In this document: in pieces, positions 63,064 through 64,000 of the stretch
Numbering within the stretch: the first letter of the stretch is position 1
Layout of the letters: every line of letters starts with the position of its first letter
Origin: Mycobacterium syngnathidarum
GTDB taxonomy: Bacteria > Actinomycetota > Actinomycetes > Mycobacteriales > Mycobacteriaceae
Length of the DNA: 64,000 bases
NCBI RefSeq assembly: GCF_001942625.1
Contig: NZ_MLCL01000074.1
Location: 48,597 to 112,596 of the forward strand
Reading direction: 5' to 3'
The notes under the pieces: model-generated
The model's database searches: none
The model's input: the letters and a program-made list of their open reading frames with translations, nothing else
Told to the model about the DNA's origin: nothing
Made by a program: the position numbers and the translations under genes

Positions 63064-63876
63064 ATGACCGGCTCCACCCTGTTCACCGATGCCATGGCGC
63101 TGACACCGGCCGGTGACGGCGTCTATCAAGGTGAGCTCAACGAGCACTGGACGATCGGGCCCAAGGTGCACGGCGGCGCGATGCTGGCGTTGTGCGCCAA
63201 TGCGGCGCGCACCGAGCTGGGCACGTCGGCGCAACCGCTGGCAGTGTCCGGCAACTTCCTGTGGGCGCCGGATCCCGGACCGATGCAGGTGGTCACGACG
63301 GTGCGTAAGCGCGGACGCCGGATCGGCCTGGTGGATGTGGAGCTGCGCCAGGGCGACCGCACTGCGGTGACCGCCTCGGTCACCCTCGGCGAGCCCGAGC
63401 ATCATGTGCCCCCGCTGTTGTCGTTCAACCCGGTGATCCCGTTGATGACGCCGGAGCCGCCGCCCGGGCTGGAGCCGATCGGCCCTGGGCATCCGATGGA
63501 GCACGTCGTGCACCTGGCGCACGGCTGTGACATCCGGCCTGCGCTGCACACGATGGGCCCGCGCACCGACGGTGGCCCCCCGGTTTTCGAGTACTGGGTG
63601 CGTCCGAAGGGCGTCGCTCCCGACGTGCTGTTCGCGCTGCTGTGCGGCGATGTGTCGGCCCCGGTCACCTTTGCCGTGGAACGCACCGGTTGGGCGCCCA
63701 CGGTCCAGCTGACGGCCTATCTGCGGGCCTTGCCGGCCGATGGCTGGCTGCGGGTGATGTGCACCTCGGTTCAGATCGGCCAGGATTGGTTCGACGAGGA
63801 TCACATCGTGGTCGACTGCGAGGGCCGGATCATCGTGCAGACGCGCCAGTTGGCGATGGTGCCCGCGCCCAGCTGA
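63064..63876 (+). CDS. Acyl-CoA thioesterase-family protein (Rv0499-like)
   Basis: 270 aa with two hotdog-like halves. First half: MALTPAGDGVYQGELNEHWTIGPKVHGGAMLALCANAARTEL near residues 10-50, WTIGP..HGG being the TesB-like thioesterase start. Second half begins near 135, with FEYWVRPKG and VFALLCGDVSAPVTF. The catalytic Asp-Gln-Thr of TesB cannot be fixed by eye. Hydrolysis of acyl-CoA is the family role; preferred chain unknown. ATG after GAAGGA. Confidence 0.85.
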   Translation: MTGSTLFTDAMALTPAGDGVYQGELNEHWTIGPKVHGGAMLALCANAARTELGTSAQPLAVSGNFLWAPDPGPMQVVTTVRKRGRRIGLVDVELRQGDRTAVTASVTLGEPEHHVPPLLSFNPVIPLMTPEPPPGLEPIGPGHPMEHVVHLAHGCDIRPALHTMGPRTDGGPPVFEYWVRPKGVAPDVLFALLCGDVSAPVTFAVERTGWAPTVQLTAYLRALPADGWLRVMCTSVQIGQDWFDEDHIVVDCEGRIIVQTRQLAMVPAPS

Positions 63877-63895
63877 CCGGATTCTTGGGCGCAAG

Positions 63896-63915
63896 CCTCG
63901 GACTTCAGTCCGGGG
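63896..63915 (-). repeat. Hairpin of an apparent IS200/IS605 end
   Basis: CCTCGGAC-TTCA-GTCCGGGG: eight base pairs (one wobble) and a TTCA loop, 38 bases beyond the stop of the partial transposase. Subterminal hairpins of this size and position are typical of IS200/IS605 ends, where TnpA binds. A second imperfect stem (GGCGGGC-GTA-GCCCGGC) lies at about 63936-63952. Confidence 0.45.
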
Positions 63916-63953
63916 TGAGCCCATCCCGTTTGTCGGCGGGCGTAGCCCGGCGT

Positions 63954-64000
63954 TCAAGGTGGTCGGGCTTGTCCGTCGATGTATTGCTTGATGATCGACA
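63954..64000 (-). mobile_element. tnpA: 3' end of a Y1 (IS200/IS605) transposase gene, partial
   Basis: Only the last 14 codons and the stop are inside the window: SIIKQYIDGQARPP. The I-x-x-Y-I-x-x-Q pattern matches the C-terminal helix of IS200-type Y1 transposases (for example K-T-I-Q-E-Y-V-x-x-Q in the E. coli IS200 protein). Followed by a compact hairpin, as expected for the right end. The rest of the element lies outside; identification depends on it. Confidence 0.4.

Overview
The window is chromosomal DNA from a high-GC actinobacterium, almost certainly a Mycobacterium (Mycolicibacterium) of the fast-growing type. The evidence is gene content and order: groEL2 at the left, then in order the homologues of M. 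tuberculosis Rv0457c, Rv0459-Rv0469 (lpdC, ramB, icl1, fadB2, umaA), Rv0472c-Rv0487 (hbhA, deoC, murB, lprQ, mshA) and gpm1-senX3-regX3 through Rv0499. Many start codons are GTG or TTG, many genes overlap by ATGA, and several genes have a TANNNT -10 box 6-8 bases before the start codon, as expected for leaderless mycobacterial mRNAs. The species cannot be named from this alone. The block differs from M. tuberculosis in several places: no pcaA beside umaA, no Rv0488 between the mshA partner gene and gpm1, and no genes between regX3 and the Rv0495c homologue. Extra genes sit between the conserved blocks.

Layout. 1-6.2 kb: a partial exported protein, an SF2 helicase, a lipoprotein with a tiny overlapping upstream ORF, a divergent SDR/TetR pair, and an LLM-type oxidoreductase flanked by two copies of a 66-bp repeat. 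6.2-8.1 kb: groEL2 with two CIRCE operators and a clear terminator. 8.3-15.1 kb: a tightly overlapped seven-gene operon (DUF4878-like anchor, MoxR ATPase, DUF58, small membrane protein, two degenerate von Willebrand A proteins, Gly/Gln-repeat protein). 15.1-22.3 kb: SDR, amidohydrolase, VOC protein, a receptor kinase with a sister ectodomain protein, DinB and PAP2 genes. 22.7-30.2 kb: an exported Lys-tailed repeat protein, succinate semialdehyde dehydrogenase, PPK2, prolyl oligopeptidase, DUF779. 30.2-39.3 kb: lpdC, ramB, icl1, fadB2, umaA, i.e. C2 and fatty-acid metabolism with its regulator. 39.3-42 kb: a DUF559 nuclease-fold gene bounded by two related palindromes, a second PPK2 and a TetR gene. 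42-52 kb: DUF445, Xre regulator, hbhA, deoC, DUF2993/nitrilase/methyltransferase/DUF2505 group, murB and an L,D-transpeptidase. 52-59 kb: SDR, a polycysteine leader peptide ahead of the ROK regulator and mshA, then gpm1 and senX3-regX3. 59-64 kb: Rv0495c-like gene, ppx1, Rv0497-Rv0499 homologues, and the 3' end of an apparent IS200/IS605 transposase running off the right edge.

Themes. Polyphosphate and phosphate: two PPK2 proteins of different classes, an exopolyphosphatase and the phosphate-responsive SenX3-RegX3. Envelope: murB, L,D-transpeptidase, umaA, hbhA and the MoxR/vWA operon. Redox: mshA (mycothiol) behind a cysteine-codon leader. The most interesting unexplained structures are the DUF559 gene with its two base-pair-covarying 63-bp palindromes, the 66-bp dispersed repeat with inverted ends (three copies), and the polycysteine leader.
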